A program made the translations under genes and the position numbers. A model generated the notes under the pieces. That model saw nothing but the letters and a program-made list of their open reading frames with translations, had not been told where the DNA came from and ran no database searches. Shown one piece after another: positions 9,403-21,656 of a stretch of DNA of 64,000 nt. The DNA is from Fictibacillus phosphorivorans (GTDB lineage: Bacteria; Bacillota; Bacilli; Bacillales; Fictibacillaceae), in the NCBI RefSeq assembly GCF_001619875.1, contig NZ_LRFC01000002.1, positions 33,807 to 97,806 of the forward strand. The letters run 5' to 3'. The stretch's first letter is position 1; each line of letters opens with the position of its first letter.

Positions 9403-10753
9403 AGCTTGAAACAGCTTGCTTCAGGATTTCTTCCACTTCTTGTTTTACGAAAACACCTTTATTATAAGGATACCCAGCTTCGGTAATTTTCACTTTCACC
9501 AATTTACCAATCATTTCTTCATTGCCTTCAAATACAACTTTTAAATAATTTGGCGTGTATCCTACATATAGGTTGCTTCCAGCTTCCTCTTTAAATGCTT
9601 CCTCAGGAATAACTTCAACAACGGTATCTTCATAGTTAGAAGCGTATTCTTTCGCTAATTGGTCGGATAATGAAATTAGTTTGTGAACACGTTCATTCTT
9701 AACTTCCTCTGGAACCTGATTCTCCATCTTAGCTGCTGGTGTACCTGTACGTTTTGAATATGGGAATACATGAAGTTCCATAAATTTATGGTTCTCAATG
9801 AACCGATACGTCTCCATAAACTCTTCTTCTGTCTCTCCTGGAAACCCAACAATAACATCTGATGTGATCGCAAGACCTGGAAGGGCCTCTTTCAAGCGAT
9901 CTAATCTTTCTCCGAACATTTCCATCGAATACTTTCTTCTCATTCTTTGCAGAACTGAATTAGAACCAGACTGAAGCGGGATGTGAAGGTGAGGAACCAC
10001 TTTGTCAGATCTCCCCATAACTTCAATCACTTCATCTGAAATCTGGCTAGCTTCGATAGAAGAAATACGGATTCGTTTAAGCCCAGAAATATTGCGATCT
10101 AGATCATTAAGCAGTTTTGCAAACGAATAATCCTTCATATCTTCGCCGTAACCTGCAGTATGGATCCCAGTTAGAACGATTTCCTTGTATCCTGCATCAA
10201 CTAACTGCTGTGCTTGAGATAGAACATCTTCTGGTTTTCGAGAACGAAGAAGACCCCTTGCCCAAGGGATAATACAAAATGTGCAAAAATTATTGCAGCC
10301 TTCTTGAATCTTCAATGATGCTCTTGTTCGATCAGTAAAGGCTGGTACATCTAATTCTTCATATACACGTGCCTTCATAATGTTTGAGACACCATTAATC
10401 GGCATACGTTCTTCTTTGTATTGTTGAATATATGAGAGCATTTTAGAACGATCTTGTGTTCCAACAACTACATCTACTCCCGGAATCGCCATAATTTCGG
10501 CTGGTGAAGTCTGAGCATAACAACCGGTAACACAAATAACAGCGTCCGGATTTTTACGGATGACTCTTCTGATTACTTGTCTGCTTTTTTTATCACCAGT
10601 ATTCGTAACCGTACATGTATTAATCACATAGACGTCTGCTGTACTGTCGAAGTCAGCTCGGTCGTATCCTTCAGCTTGAAAAAGCTGCCAGATCGCTTCT
10701 GTTTCGTAATGATTTACTTTACAACCTAATGTATGAAATGCAACGGATGGCAT
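9401..10753 (-). CDS. mtaB: tRNA t6A37 methylthiotransferase MtaB
   Basis: Radical SAM methylthiotransferase that makes ms2t6A at position 37 of ANN-decoding tRNAs (YqeV). The N-terminal UPF0004 domain carries the three cluster cysteines (GCKVN, NTCTVT, GCYAQ). The radical SAM core has CNNFCTFC near residue 148, and a C-terminal TRAM domain ends the 450-aa protein. I start at MPSVAFHTLGCK, preceded by AAAGGGGTG; the GTG three codons upstream would overlap that site. It is the last gene of prmA-rsmE-mtaB and is followed by a terminator. Confidence 0.95.
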   Translation of the reverse strand: MPSVAFHTLGCKVNHYETEAIWQLFQAEGYDRADFDSTADVYVINTCTVTNTGDKKSRQVIRRVIRKNPDAVICVTGCYAQTSPAEIMAIPGVDVVVGTQDRSKMLSYIQQYKEERMPINGVSNIMKARVYEELDVPAFTDRTRASLKIQEGCNNFCTFCIIPWARGLLRSRKPEDVLSQAQQLVDAGYKEIVLTGIHTAGYGEDMKDYSFAKLLNDLDRNISGLKRIRISSIEASQISDEVIEVMGRSDKVVPHLHIPLQSGSNSVLQRMRRKYSMEMFGERLDRLKEALPGLAITSDVIVGFPGETEEEFMETYRFIENHKFMELHVFPYSKRTGTPAAKMENQVPEEVKNERVHKLISLSDQLAKEYASNYEDTVVEVIPEEAFKEEAGSNLYVGYTPNYLKVVFEGNEEMIGKLVKVKITEAGYPYNKGVFVKQEVEEILKQAVSS

Positions 10754-10758
10754 ATTGA

Positions 10759-11511
10759 TCACCCCTTTAATTCAAAATGATAAGAAATCGCAGATAACAT
10801 ATATAATGGTGCTGTTTCTGTCCTTAATATTCTAGGACCAAGCCCGCACAATACAAACCCGTGTTCCCGAAGAGAAATCGCTTCTTTTTCACTGATTCCT
10901 CCCTCAGGTCCAATAACACATAAGATCGAATCTTCCCTAGATGCAGAATTAAGTACAGAAGCAAACCGTGACGATTCCCTTTGTTTTGCTTCTTCTTCAA
11001 ACGCAACGATTTTTATATTATACTGTTCTGCCATTTTTAGCAAATCAGAAAAAGAACCTGGCTTCTGAATCTCTGGAACCCTGCTTCTATGAGACTGTTC
11101 AGCAGCTTCTTTCGCGATTTTTTCCAGGCGTTCTTGTTTCTTCACTGCTTTTTTTTCATCCCATTTAACGACTGATCGGTCAGCTGCAAACGGGAAAAAG
11201 GAAACCGCTCCAAGTTCTGTGCCTTTTTGGACGATATACTCAAGCTTATCTCCTTTTGGAAGTCCTTGTGCAATGGTAACAAAGACAGGCATTTCAGCTT
11301 GTGTCTCAACATCTTTTACTACCTGTACCTCTACAATGTTACCGCCAAGCTCCACGATTTCACACAATGAGGTGCGACCGCCGTTATCCGAACAGATGAT
11401 TTGATCTCCATCTTGCATTCTCATCACTCTTAAGATGTGTTTCGCATCTTCGCCTGTTATGATTACGCGGTCATCTCTCCAGTTATCTCGTGGAACAAAG
11501 TACCTTTGCAT
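10759..11511 (-). CDS. rsmE: 16S rRNA (uracil-1498-N3)-methyltransferase
   Basis: SPOUT-class methyltransferase RsmE (YqeU), which methylates U1498 of 16S rRNA. It has an N-terminal PUA-like part and a C-terminal trefoil-knot SAM site with IGPEGGISEKE and LGPRILRTETAP, the family signature. It is 250 aa from MQRYFVPRDNW; the GTG three codons earlier sits on the AGGAAGTG ribosome binding site and is rejected. It lies 20 bases after prmA and 5 bases before mtaB, as in other Bacilli. Confidence 0.95.
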   Translation of the reverse strand: MQRYFVPRDNWRDDRVIITGEDAKHILRVMRMQDGDQIICSDNGGRTSLCEIVELGGNIVEVQVVKDVETQAEMPVFVTIAQGLPKGDKLEYIVQKGTELGAVSFFPFAADRSVVKWDEKKAVKKQERLEKIAKEAAEQSHRSRVPEIQKPGSFSDLLKMAEQYNIKIVAFEEEAKQRESSRFASVLNSASREDSILCVIGPEGGISEKEAISLREHGFVLCGLGPRILRTETAPLYMLSAISYHFELKG

Positions 11512-11531
11512 GAGACGCACTTCCTATCTTC

Positions 11532-12476
11532 TTATTTCTGATTTTGAGCAACGATCGCTACCCAATCTTCCATTTCAAGAACCTCTACGATAGTAAAGCC
11601 TTGTTGTTCTAACTTTTCTTTCACATCACGTTTTTTCCCTTGGATGATACCTGAAGTAATAAAGTATCCGCCTGGCTTCAATACTTTTGCTGTATCTTCG
11701 ACAAATAATAGAATGATTTCAGCCAAAAGGTTTCCTACAACAAGATCGACAGGACCTTCAATGCCTTTTAAGAGATCGTTTTGATCTACGAGAACTTTTG
11801 TATGAACCTTATTCAGCTTCACATTTAAACGAGCAGAGTTCACAGCTACTTCATCAAGGTCGTATGCTTCAACTTGTTTTGCACCTAACATGGCTGATGC
11901 GATACTTAACACACCTGAACCTGTTCCAACATCAATAACAGAATCGCCTTCTTTGATGTATTTTTCTATGGCTTGCAAGCTCATAACAGTTGTAGGATGT
12001 GTTCCCGTACCAAAAGCCATCCCAGGATCTAATTCGATTATAAGTTCATCAGAATTTACAGGCTGGTAGTCTTCCCAAGTAGGAGTGATCGTGATTCTCT
12101 TTGAGATTTTTACCGGTTTGTAGTATTTTTTCCATGCGGTTGCCCATTCTTCTTCATTCACTTCAGAAATAGAAATCGTATTTGCCCCAATATCTATATC
12201 GTACTTAACTAGATTCGTTATCGCTTGCTTGATTTCTTCGACGGTTTCCCCTAAAAAACTGTTTACAGGTAAGTACGCTTTTAGAATAACGCCTTCAGAA
12301 GGATAATCAGATGGATTCAGCTGATAGATTTCGCCAAATACGGATTGACGCTCTTTAGAGAGGTCATCAACATCCTCAATCACAACTCCGCTTGCTCCTG
12401 CCTCATGTAAAATATTCGATACTGGTTCAACAGCTTCCTGAGTAGTGTGGATGCTAATCTCTGACCATTTCATCAT
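11532..12476 (-). CDS. prmA: Ribosomal protein L11 methyltransferase
   Basis: SAM-dependent methyltransferase that trimethylates uL11. The N-terminal ferredoxin-like substrate domain starts [15 protein letters not shown]. The C-terminal Rossmann domain has [14 protein letters not shown] and the SAM motif [12 protein letters not shown] near residue 178, then VGNLLAEII. 314 aa, normal length. It heads prmA-rsmE-mtaB; in B. subtilis these genes follow dnaJ directly, but here a 325-base gap with a dispersed repeat intervenes. Confidence 0.95.
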   Translation of the reverse strand: MMKWSEISIHTTQEAVEPVSNILHEAGASGVVIEDVDDLSKERQSVFGEIYQLNPSDYPSEGVILKAYLPVNSFLGETVEEIKQAITNLVKYDIDIGANTISISEVNEEEWATAWKKYYKPVKISKRITITPTWEDYQPVNSDELIIELDPGMAFGTGTHPTTVMSLQAIEKYIKEGDSVIDVGTGSGVLSIASAMLGAKQVEAYDLDEVAVNSARLNVKLNKVHTKVLVDQNDLLKGIEGPVDLVVGNLLAEIILLFVEDTAKVLKPGGYFITSGIIQGKKRDVKEKLEQQGFTIVEVLEMEDWVAIVAQNQK

Positions 12477-12540
12477 ATCAACTCCGTTTATTAGTTTGGC
12501 TTTTAAATAATGACAGAAAGCTGCTTTGCAATCACCGTTG

Positions 12541-12695
12541 CTCTTGAAAGTAGTTGATTTCCGCTTCAGAACGCTCGCTTTCCGGGGGGCGTGCGGTGAG
12601 CCTCCTCGGCATTTCGTGCTATAGGAGTCTCACCTGTCCCGCTACCCCCCCAGGAGTCTCGCATCTTCACTCCAATCAACTTTTCAATGAAGTTC
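12541..12695 (+). repeat. Dispersed intergenic repeat, copy A (between prmA and dnaJ)
   Basis: Fills most of the 325-base prmA-dnaJ gap. On the plus strand it begins TTGAAAGTAGTTGATTTCCG, has a G/C-rich core with GGTGAG paired about 40 bases later with CTCACC, and ends with CCAATCAAC, which inversely matches the GTTGATT of the left end. Copies B, C and D at 20.87, 37.10 and 63.89 kb share the same left end and GCAGGCGGTGAGCC-like core. No protein is encoded; the short open frame across it is accidental. Confidence 0.75.
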
Positions 12696-12801
12696 TGATA
12701 AGGAATTAATTTGAAAGCAACAATCTTTAATAATACAGCACTTAAAGAAGGCACATAATTTCAAATAAGTGAAATTATACTCACTTGATTTTAGAAGGGT
12801 T

Positions 12802-13914
12802 TTACTCGCCTTTAAACGCACGCTTTACTTTATCGAAAAATCCATCCTGTTGTTCGTCAGGTAAGCTGCCGCTTATTTCTGAAAAGTCACGAAGCAGCTG
12901 TTTTTGTTTTTCTGTTAAATTTTTAGGCGTAACTACCTTCACTTGAATATGCTGGTCACCTTGACCTCTTCCGTGAACATTTTTTACACCTTTTCCTCTT
13001 AAGCGGAAATGAGTTCCTGTTTGGGTTCCTGCTGGAATCTTCAGCTTAACTTTTCCATACAAGGTTGGGACTTCAATCTCATCTCCAAGAGCGGCTTGAG
13101 AAAATGTTAGTGGCATCTCACACAGTATATCATCTCCATCTCGCTCGAAGAACTCATGATCTGCCACTTGGAACACGACATAAAGATCACCTGCAGGTCC
13201 ACCGTTCACCCCTGGTTCTCCGTGTCCAGACATACGAATCTGCTGACCGTTATCAACTCCGGCCGGCACTTTAACCGAGATCTTTTTGTTTTTGCGTACT
13301 TTTCCAGCACCATGACATGTATTACATTTTTCTTTAATAATCTTTCCTTTTCCGCTGCAATGGTTACATACTCTTCTGTTCACAATTCGACCAAAAGGTG
13401 TATTTTGTTCAACGTTCAACTGGCCGCTGCCATTACAATGCGAGCATGTTTCCGGTTTTGTTCCAGGCTTTGCACCTGATCCGTGACATGTAGCACATGA
13501 TTCCTCTGTAGGGATTTGAATTTCAGTCTCTTTTCCGAAAACAGCTTCTTCAAAAGAAAGACGCAGTCCGTACTGAAGGTCATTCCCTTGGCGAGGAGCA
13601 TTAGGATTTCGTCTTCCTCCGCCACCGCCGAAGAACATATCAAATATATCGCCAAAACCGTCAAAACCGGCTCCTCCACCACCGAATCCTTGATTTGGAT
13701 CCGTATGGCCAAATTGATCATAGTGTGCTTTCTTTTGAGGATCGCTCAGGGTTTCATATGCATCTTTTACTTCTTTAAATTTTGTTTCCGCATCTGCCTC
13801 TTTATTTACATCTGGGTGATACTTTCTGGCAAGTTTACGGTATGCTTTTTTCACCTCATCACCTGAGGCGTTTTTATCTAATCCAAGTACTTCGTAATAA
13901 TCTCGTTTACTCAT
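12802..13914 (-). CDS. dnaJ: Chaperone DnaJ
   Basis: Type I Hsp40 co-chaperone of DnaK. The J domain carries the HPD motif (about residues 33-35). A Gly-rich linker (about 70-105) follows, then four zinc-binding CxxCxGxG-type repeats ([32 protein letters not shown], about 145-205) and the C-terminal substrate-binding domains. 370 aa from [11 protein letters not shown], with GGGAG 8 bases upstream; the GTG three codons earlier overlaps that site. It is last of hrcA-grpE-dnaK-dnaJ but lies behind a terminator-like hairpin. Confidence 0.97.
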   Translation of the reverse strand: MSKRDYYEVLGLDKNASGDEVKKAYRKLARKYHPDVNKEADAETKFKEVKDAYETLSDPQKKAHYDQFGHTDPNQGFGGGGAGFDGFGDIFDMFFGGGGGRRNPNAPRQGNDLQYGLRLSFEEAVFGKETEIQIPTEESCATCHGSGAKPGTKPETCSHCNGSGQLNVEQNTPFGRIVNRRVCNHCSGKGKIIKEKCNTCHGAGKVRKNKKISVKVPAGVDNGQQIRMSGHGEPGVNGGPAGDLYVVFQVADHEFFERDGDDILCEMPLTFSQAALGDEIEVPTLYGKVKLKIPAGTQTGTHFRLRGKGVKNVHGRGQGDQHIQVKVVTPKNLTEKQKQLLRDFSEISGSLPDEQQDGFFDKVKRAFKGE

Positions 13915-14034
13915 ATAGGACACTCCCGAATTCTCACATAAAAGTTATCTTACCATTGAATACCACCTGACTCAAGACGAAAACTGCAACACTTTTGTTA
14001 CGTCTTTAGCCCGATGTTCTTATCCTTTATTCAG

Positions 14035-14070
14035 AAAAAAAGTCAAAGTCAAGATGACCTGACTTTGACT
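14035..14070 (-). terminator. Hairpin between dnaK and dnaJ
   Basis: Perfect 11-bp stem (AGTCAAAGTCA 14041-14051 with TGACTTTGACT 14060-14070) followed on the minus strand by T6. It probably stops part of the dnaK transcripts, lowering dnaJ relative to dnaK. Confidence 0.8.
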
Positions 14071-14085
14071 TTTATCTGCAAAAAA

Positions 14086-16525
<2,440 letters not shown>

Positions 16526-16551
16526 GCTTTCACCTCCCTATACGAATACAC

Positions 16552-17577
16552 TTATTTAGAAAAACCGTTTAACCGGTTTGTCATTTCTTTGGATAACGAA
16601 TCTAGCAGTGAAATAACTTTCTTGTATTCCATTCTTGTTGGACCAATCAATGAAATTGTTCCTATATGTTTACCATGCATGGTATAGGAAGCATTTATCA
16701 CACTGCAGTTTTTCATAGCTTCATGTTCATTTTCAGTACCAATTCTAATAGTTAGTCCCTTATCAGTAGAGGAAACAAGCTTCTCCATAAGATCTCGCGT
16801 TTCCAAAAAGTCGAGAAGCGGCCTAACCTTATCAAGATCACGGAATTCCGGCTGAGATAACATATTTGTTTTCCCGCCATAAAAAAGCTTTTCTTTCTTG
16901 CTCCATAATAGAAGCTGATCTAGGAAAACACCCATATTCAAATCATTTCGAAGGTGTTTTTTAAACACAGCTGATAGTTCTTTTTTTATACGTGTATTCA
17001 GCTCTATCAATCTAACACCAGCAAGTCTATCGTTTAGAATATTAACGAGCTTCTCAAGATCGGATGGTTCGATCGTATCAGGAAGAACAATCTGTCTGTT
17101 TTCAACATGTCCGGTGTTCGTTACAAATATAGCAACAGCCATCTGCGCTGATATCGGAATAATCTGCATGTTCTTAAGCTTCATGTCAAGGGCGTTTGGC
17201 CCTAAAACAACAGAAGTATAATTGGTCATATCTGATAGAATTTTAGCTGATTGATCAAATAACGCTTCTGCCTCCTGAACCTTTTCGGTAAATAAAAATT
17301 CAGAATGTCCCATCTCATTTTCTTCCATGAAAAGAGAAGGTAGAAGATGATCTACATAAAACCGATAACCTTTTTCAGAAGGTATTCTACCAGATGATGT
17401 ATGGGTTTTTTCTAAGAATCCAAGATCCTCCAAATCCGCAAGTTCATTCCGAATGGTTGCAGGACTGTAGGTAATGTCCTCTCGCTTAGAGATCGTACGG
17501 GAACCTACAGGCTCAACATGCTTAATATAATCATCTATTAAAACACGCAGAATAAAGAGTTGACGTTCCGTTAACAT
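16552..17577 (-). CDS. hrcA: Heat-inducible transcription repressor HrcA
   Basis: Repressor that binds CIRCE and depends on GroEL for activity. The N-terminal winged helix covers about residues 1-75 (VGSRTISKREDITYSPATIRNELADLE), followed by the HrcA dimerisation/inserted domain with a GPTRMEY motif near the C-terminus. It is 341 aa from MLTERQLFILRVLID, which matches family N-termini; the nine codons upstream run into the ribosome binding site and the CIRCE region. A perfect CIRCE lies 16 bases upstream of this start, so the operon is autoregulated. Confidence 0.97.
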   Translation of the reverse strand: MLTERQLFILRVLIDDYIKHVEPVGSRTISKREDITYSPATIRNELADLEDLGFLEKTHTSSGRIPSEKGYRFYVDHLLPSLFMEENEMGHSEFLFTEKVQEAEALFDQSAKILSDMTNYTSVVLGPNALDMKLKNMQIIPISAQMAVAIFVTNTGHVENRQIVLPDTIEPSDLEKLVNILNDRLAGVRLIELNTRIKKELSAVFKKHLRNDLNMGVFLDQLLLWSKKEKLFYGGKTNMLSQPEFRDLDKVRPLLDFLETRDLMEKLVSSTDKGLTIRIGTENEHEAMKNCSVINASYTMHGKHIGTISLIGPTRMEYKKVISLLDSLSKEMTNRLNGFSK

Positions 17578-17593
17578 ACCATCACCCCATTTG

Positions 17594-17620
17594 TTAGCAC
17601 TCATGAAGAGCGAGTGCTAA
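17594..17620 (-). promoter_or_regulatory. CIRCE operator of hrcA-grpE-dnaK-dnaJ
   Basis: TTAGCACTC, nine bases, GAGTGCTAA: an exact match to the HrcA-binding inverted repeat, between hemW and hrcA. TATATT/TATTAT-like -10 candidates lie just upstream, and a TTGACA overlaps the hemW stop (17656-17661), but the spacing between them (over 20 bases) is too long for a confident promoter call. Confidence 0.97.
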
Positions 17621-17657
17621 ATCTATAATATAAGTTACCAAAAGGTACTCTTTGTTG

Positions 17658-18803
17658 TCAATCTAAAACTACACCAATAAATTCTTGAAAGACTTCGTTC
17701 CCTAATGGAATACCATCTTTTGTTAAAGAAAGAGTATCCTTCCTTTTTTCAAGCCATCCTTTTTGAATCAATCTTCTAATCGGCTCTCTGTAAACGTCAA
17801 ACATTGATACGCCATAGCGATTAAGGAAGGTCTCGTCAGAAACTCCTTCCTGTTTTCGAAGGCCCATGAACATTTCTTCTTCCATCTTTTCAGATAAAGG
17901 AACTATATGTTCTTCAATATAAGGAAAACCATGTTCCTCAATTAATTTCATATATTGTTTTAGTGGACCCGCATTTCTTCGTCTTGTACCCTCAACATAA
18001 CTATGAGCCCCTGCACCGATTCCAAAATACTCGTTATTATTCCAGTATTGGAGATTATGCTTGCTCTCAAACCCTGGGATCGCAAAATTGCTGATTTCAT
18101 ATTGCTTATATCCTCTTTTTTCAAGGGTTTCTATTAGATATTCGTACATAGCTGCTTCAAGCTCTTGCTCTGGCAAAACGAGCTTTCCTTTTTGGGCTAA
18201 ATTATAAAATACCGTTTTCTTTTCAATCTGCAATGAGTAAGAGGAAATATGCGGGACATCAAGTGCCAGTGCCTCATCTACTGACTCCTTAAACATATCC
18301 ATCGTTTGCCCTGGCAAACCAAACATCAAATCGATCGACATATTGTGGATGCCAGCTGCTTTAGAATCAGCAACAGTTGAATACACATCTTCCCTGTTGT
18401 GTGTTCTGCCTAATTTTTTTAATAAAGAGGATTGAAAGGCCTGTACGCCTATACTCAGCCTGTTAACACCATTATCTTTTAAAACTGCTATTTTTTCTTT
18501 TGTTGTTTGTTCTGGATTTGCCTCAACTGTGAATTCTTTCACGTTTTTGTTTCCCAGCACCACGTTTACATCATTTAAAAAGGTTTCCAGTTGCTTTTCA
18601 CTTAAAGAGGTTGGCGTTCCCCCTCCTACAAAAATCGTTTCCATCTCATAATCCTTAAATCTGGACGTCGTATTCACCATCTCTTTTTTCATAGACATTA
18701 AATACTCATCTACTGGCTGTTGATGAATAAAAATCTTATTAAAATCACAATAGTGACAAATTTGAACACAGAATGGAATATGAAGGTATGCCGCTTTCAG
18801 CAC
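17658..18803 (-). CDS. hemW: HemW (radical SAM heme chaperone-like)
   Basis: Radical SAM protein of the HemN/HemW family. The N-terminal motif is HIPFC-VQI-CHYC, giving CxxxCxxC for the 4Fe-4S cluster. HemW proteins lack coproporphyrinogen oxidase activity and are regarded as heme chaperones; older annotation calls this gene hemN. It is 381 aa. I place the start at the GTG before LKAAYLHIPFC because AAAGGCGGTGA sits 6 bases upstream; the GTG three codons earlier is inside that site. It lies between lepA and hrcA as in B. subtilis. Confidence 0.93.
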   Translation of the reverse strand: MLKAAYLHIPFCVQICHYCDFNKIFIHQQPVDEYLMSMKKEMVNTTSRFKDYEMETIFVGGGTPTSLSEKQLETFLNDVNVVLGNKNVKEFTVEANPEQTTKEKIAVLKDNGVNRLSIGVQAFQSSLLKKLGRTHNREDVYSTVADSKAAGIHNMSIDLMFGLPGQTMDMFKESVDEALALDVPHISSYSLQIEKKTVFYNLAQKGKLVLPEQELEAAMYEYLIETLEKRGYKQYEISNFAIPGFESKHNLQYWNNNEYFGIGAGAHSYVEGTRRRNAGPLKQYMKLIEEHGFPYIEEHIVPLSEKMEEEMFMGLRKQEGVSDETFLNRYGVSMFDVYREPIRRLIQKGWLEKRKDTLSLTKDGIPLGNEVFQEFIGVVLD

Positions 18804-18836
18804 GATGTTCACCGCCTTTTTTTCTCAAAATATAGG

Positions 18837-18866
18837 AAAGACCGCTAAAATTGCCTTTGCGGTCTT
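18837..18866 (-). terminator. Weak terminator between lepA and hemW
   Basis: AAGACCGC / GCGGTCTT stem with only a short, interrupted T-tract on the minus strand. It may be an attenuator rather than a full stop. Confidence 0.5.
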
Positions 18867-18876
18867 ATAAAATCTT

Positions 18877-20712
18877 TTATTTATTGTTGTTGGAATCATC
18901 CATACGAAGAACGGCCATAAACGCTTCTTGAGGAACATCTACTCGACCAATTGTCTTCATACGTTTCTTACCTTCTTTTTGCTTATCGAGTAGCTTACGT
19001 TTACGTGAGATATCCCCTCCGTAACACTTGGCTAAAACGTTCTTTCTTAACGCCTTGATGTTTGAACGAGCAACAATCTTCTGACCGATTGCAGCTTGTA
19101 TTGGCACTTCAAACTGTTGACGCGGAATCAACTCTTTTAGTTTTTCAACGACAACTTTACCGCGTTCATATGCAAAGTCTTTATGAACGATTACAGACAA
19201 CGCATCAATCTTTTCATTGTTCAGCAATATTTCCATTTTAACCAGCTTTGATGGTTTATAACCGATCAACTCATAGTCAAGAGATGCGTACCCTTTTGTG
19301 CTTGATTTTAACTGATCAAAGAAATCATAAACAATCTCAGAAAGCGGAATCTCGTAAAGAACGTTTACGCGATTGTTTTCTAAATAATCCATCGTCATGA
19401 AGATTCCGCGTTTCTTTTGGCAGATCTCCATAATTGTCCCAACATAATCGTTCGGTGTCATGATTGAAGCTTTTACATATGGCTCTTCAACAACAGAAAT
19501 CTTCTGTGCTTCCGGCATATTCGCTGGATTATCAACGATTATTTTTTCCCCGTCCGTCATCGTAACGTTATAAATAACACTAGGCGCCGTTGCAATAAGA
19601 TCAATGTTAAATTCACGTTCGATACGCTCCTGAATGATCTCCATGTGAAGGAGTCCTAAGAATCCGCATCTGAATCCAAATCCAAGGGCTTGAGATGTCT
19701 CTGGCTCATATTGAAGAGCAGAATCATTCAAAACAAGTCGTTCTAATGCTTCACGAAGATCGTTATATTTTGCCGTGTCTACTGGATATAGTCCGCAATA
19801 AACCATTGGGTTCATCTTTCTATAACCTGGAAGTGGCTCTGTTGCCCCTTTTACGGAACTAGTAATCGTATCACCAACTTGTGTATCTCCAACGTTTTTA
19901 ATAGATGCGGTTAAGAAACCAACATCCCCAACTGTTAAAAAGTCTTTTTGAACCGCTTTAGGAGTGAATACTCCAAGTTCAAGCACTTCAAACTCTTTTC
20001 CAGTTGCCATCATTCTAATTTTATCGCCGACCTTAACTGTACCTTCTGCCACACGTATATAGGTAACTACGCCTCTATATGGGTCATAAAGAGAGTCGAA
20101 GATAAGTGCTTTAAGCGGCCCTTCTGGATCTCCCGGCGGTGCAGGAACCTTCTCAACAATCTGTTCTAAGATGTCTTGAATTCCGATACCCGCTTTTGCT
20201 GAAGCAAGTACTGCTTCAGATGCATCCAATCCGATTACATCTTCAATTTCCTGACGGACGCGCTCTGGCTCTGCACTCGGCAGGTCAATCTTGTTGATAA
20301 CCGGCAAGATCTCTAGATCATTCTCAAGAGCCAAGTATACGTTAGCGAGCGTCTGTGCTTCAATCCCTTGGGCAGCGTCAACGATAAGCAGTGCTCCCTC
20401 ACATGCTGCTAAGCTTCTCGACACCTCGTATGTAAAATCTACGTGTCCCGGTGTATCAATCAAGTGGAACGTATAAATCTCACCATCTTTTGCTTTATAT
20501 TGAAGCTGCACGGCATTTAATTTAATCGTAATTCCACGTTCACGTTCTAAATCCATAGAGTCTAACAGCTGTTCTTTCATCTCACGCTGTGTTAGAGCAC
20601 TTGTTTCTTCTAAAATCCTGTCAGCTAAAGTAGATTTCCCATGATCAATATGAGCAATGATGGAAAAGTTTCGTATTTTAGCTTGTCTTTTTAATTTTTC
20701 TTCTCTGTTCAT
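18877..20712 (-). CDS. lepA: Elongation factor 4 (LepA)
   Basis: Translational GTPase EF4/LepA, 611 aa. The G domain has [10 protein letters not shown] (G1), RERGITIK (G2), DTPGHVDF (G3), NKID (G4) and SAK (G5). The LepA-specific C-terminal domain starts at about residue 490 and includes [25 protein letters not shown]. The length is standard. A good TAGGAG ribosome binding site precedes the ATG. In B. subtilis spoIIP-yqxA lies upstream; here a 520-base repeat-filled gap and yqxA lie upstream. Confidence 0.97.
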   Translation of the reverse strand: MNREEKLKRQAKIRNFSIIAHIDHGKSTLADRILEETSALTQREMKEQLLDSMDLERERGITIKLNAVQLQYKAKDGEIYTFHLIDTPGHVDFTYEVSRSLAACEGALLIVDAAQGIEAQTLANVYLALENDLEILPVINKIDLPSAEPERVRQEIEDVIGLDASEAVLASAKAGIGIQDILEQIVEKVPAPPGDPEGPLKALIFDSLYDPYRGVVTYIRVAEGTVKVGDKIRMMATGKEFEVLELGVFTPKAVQKDFLTVGDVGFLTASIKNVGDTQVGDTITSSVKGATEPLPGYRKMNPMVYCGLYPVDTAKYNDLREALERLVLNDSALQYEPETSQALGFGFRCGFLGLLHMEIIQERIEREFNIDLIATAPSVIYNVTMTDGEKIIVDNPANMPEAQKISVVEEPYVKASIMTPNDYVGTIMEICQKKRGIFMTMDYLENNRVNVLYEIPLSEIVYDFFDQLKSSTKGYASLDYELIGYKPSKLVKMEILLNNEKIDALSVIVHKDFAYERGKVVVEKLKELIPRQQFEVPIQAAIGQKIVARSNIKALRKNVLAKCYGGDISRKRKLLDKQKEGKKRMKTIGRVDVPQEAFMAVLRMDDSNNNK

Positions 20713-20870
20713 TATACGTTCACTCCTACAATTTTAGGAAAAGTCACTAGCTTTGATTATAGCAATACAAGATACCTGTTTCAATCACAACCTCAAAAAA
20801 TACAATTAACAGTTGTTGATAATTAAATAAAAGGCCATTTAAAAAAGCTGTATTGGGAAACATCCTTGTG

Positions 20871-21140
20871 TGTTTGAAAGTGTTGATTTCCGCACTAGGA
20901 TGCTTGCTATCCTTGGTGCAGGCGGTGAGCCACATTTGTACGGCTTAAGTGTCTCACCTGCCCGCTTTCAAGGAAGTATCCTTGCTCCTGCGTCTACAAG
21001 TTAAGGCTAACGTAGCGAGCTTCCTCGTCGCATGTCTTGCGAGAAGCTTCTCAAGAAGTATCCTGCTCCTGCGTCTACAAGTTAAGGTTGACGTAGCGAG
21101 CTTCCTCGTCGCATGAATTGCGCTCGAATCAACCTAGCAA
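20871..21140 (+). repeat. Dispersed intergenic repeat, copy B, extended (between lepA and yqxA)
   Basis: Occupies the middle of the 520-base gap between lepA and yqxA. The left end TTTGAAAGTGTTGATTTCCG and the core GCAGGCGGTGAGCC match copy A at 12.54 kb. GGTGAG again pairs with CTCACC downstream. Unlike the other copies, its right half contains a tandem ~60-base duplication (separate entry) and it ends near GAATCAACC, inverse to the left end. The flanks 20713-20870 and 21141-21234 hold no recognisable gene. Confidence 0.75.
20974..21115 (+). repeat. Two tandem copies of a ~60-base unit inside repeat B
   Basis: Unit 1 (20974-21034) and unit 2 (21056-21115) both run from AAGTATCC through TGCGTCTACAAGTTAAGG and GACGTAGCGAGCTTCC-like sequence to GTCGCATG. 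They are nearly identical, with a one-base indel near the start and two substitutions. Confidence 0.85.
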
Positions 21141-21234
21141 TGGATGCAGATCTCAAAATCACCCTCTAAGTTACAATTTTTTAGAAGTAAGCCAAACAAA
21201 AAGAACCTCTAAAGGAGAGAGTCCTTTATGGTTC

Positions 21235-21585
21235 TTATGGCGAAAAAACAGCTAACATCTCTTGTATAATGATGCCGAAAACAGAGATCATGACACTAAA
21301 AGCTGAAGAAATCCAAGAGGTCAGATTTTGACCTAGTGCAGAAAACACATTAAATGAGTCAATTTTATTTAATGTCTCTTGTTTTGTTTTAATATCATGA
21401 CTCGTTACAGCCTCGGCATCAGTTGCTTTAGATTGTTCTTGTGCTGTTGTTGTTAATGATTCGATACTCTTTTGAGATGGTGACTTTAATTCATTCATCT
21501 CAAAGTGTGCTTTCTGAATACCAAATAAGACTCCGAATAACAGGATAATTACCAGTCCGAAACACTTTAACATAAATTTTGCCAT
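21235..21585 (-). CDS. yqxA: YqxA-like small membrane protein
   Basis: A 116-aa protein at the yqxA position. An N-terminal hydrophobic segment (about residues 6-24) is followed by a polar linker (about 30-75) and a C-terminal hydrophobic/amphipathic segment (about 85-114). This matches the short YqxA (DUF3679) proteins encoded near gpr in sporeformers; the function is unknown. It is only 71 bases from gpr, and spoIIP, which separates them in B. subtilis, is missing. The assignment rests on position and architecture. Confidence 0.7.
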   Translation of the reverse strand: MAKFMLKCFGLVIILLFGVLFGIQKAHFEMNELKSPSQKSIESLTTTAQEQSKATDAEAVTSHDIKTKQETLNKIDSFNVFSALGQNLTSWISSAFSVMISVFGIIIQEMLAVFSP

Positions 21586-21656
21586 GATTTTTTCCTCCGC
21601 GTGGGAATATACAATTTAAATTTATGCACAAGCTTGTCCAAACATGACTATAGAAC

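Noticed and set aside
12566..12754. 62-codon frame within repeat copy A
   Set aside because: It lies entirely in the dispersed repeat and adjacent spacer, lacks a ribosome binding site, and is not kept in the other copies.
17656..17661. TTGACA at the hemW stop as the -35 of the hrcA promoter
   Set aside because: The nearest TATATT/TATTAT lies more than 20 bases away, too far for a standard promoter, so I left the promoter undefined and recorded only the CIRCE.
20747..20935. 62-codon frame upstream of lepA
   Set aside because: It is intergenic and partly inside repeat copy B, with no start signal.
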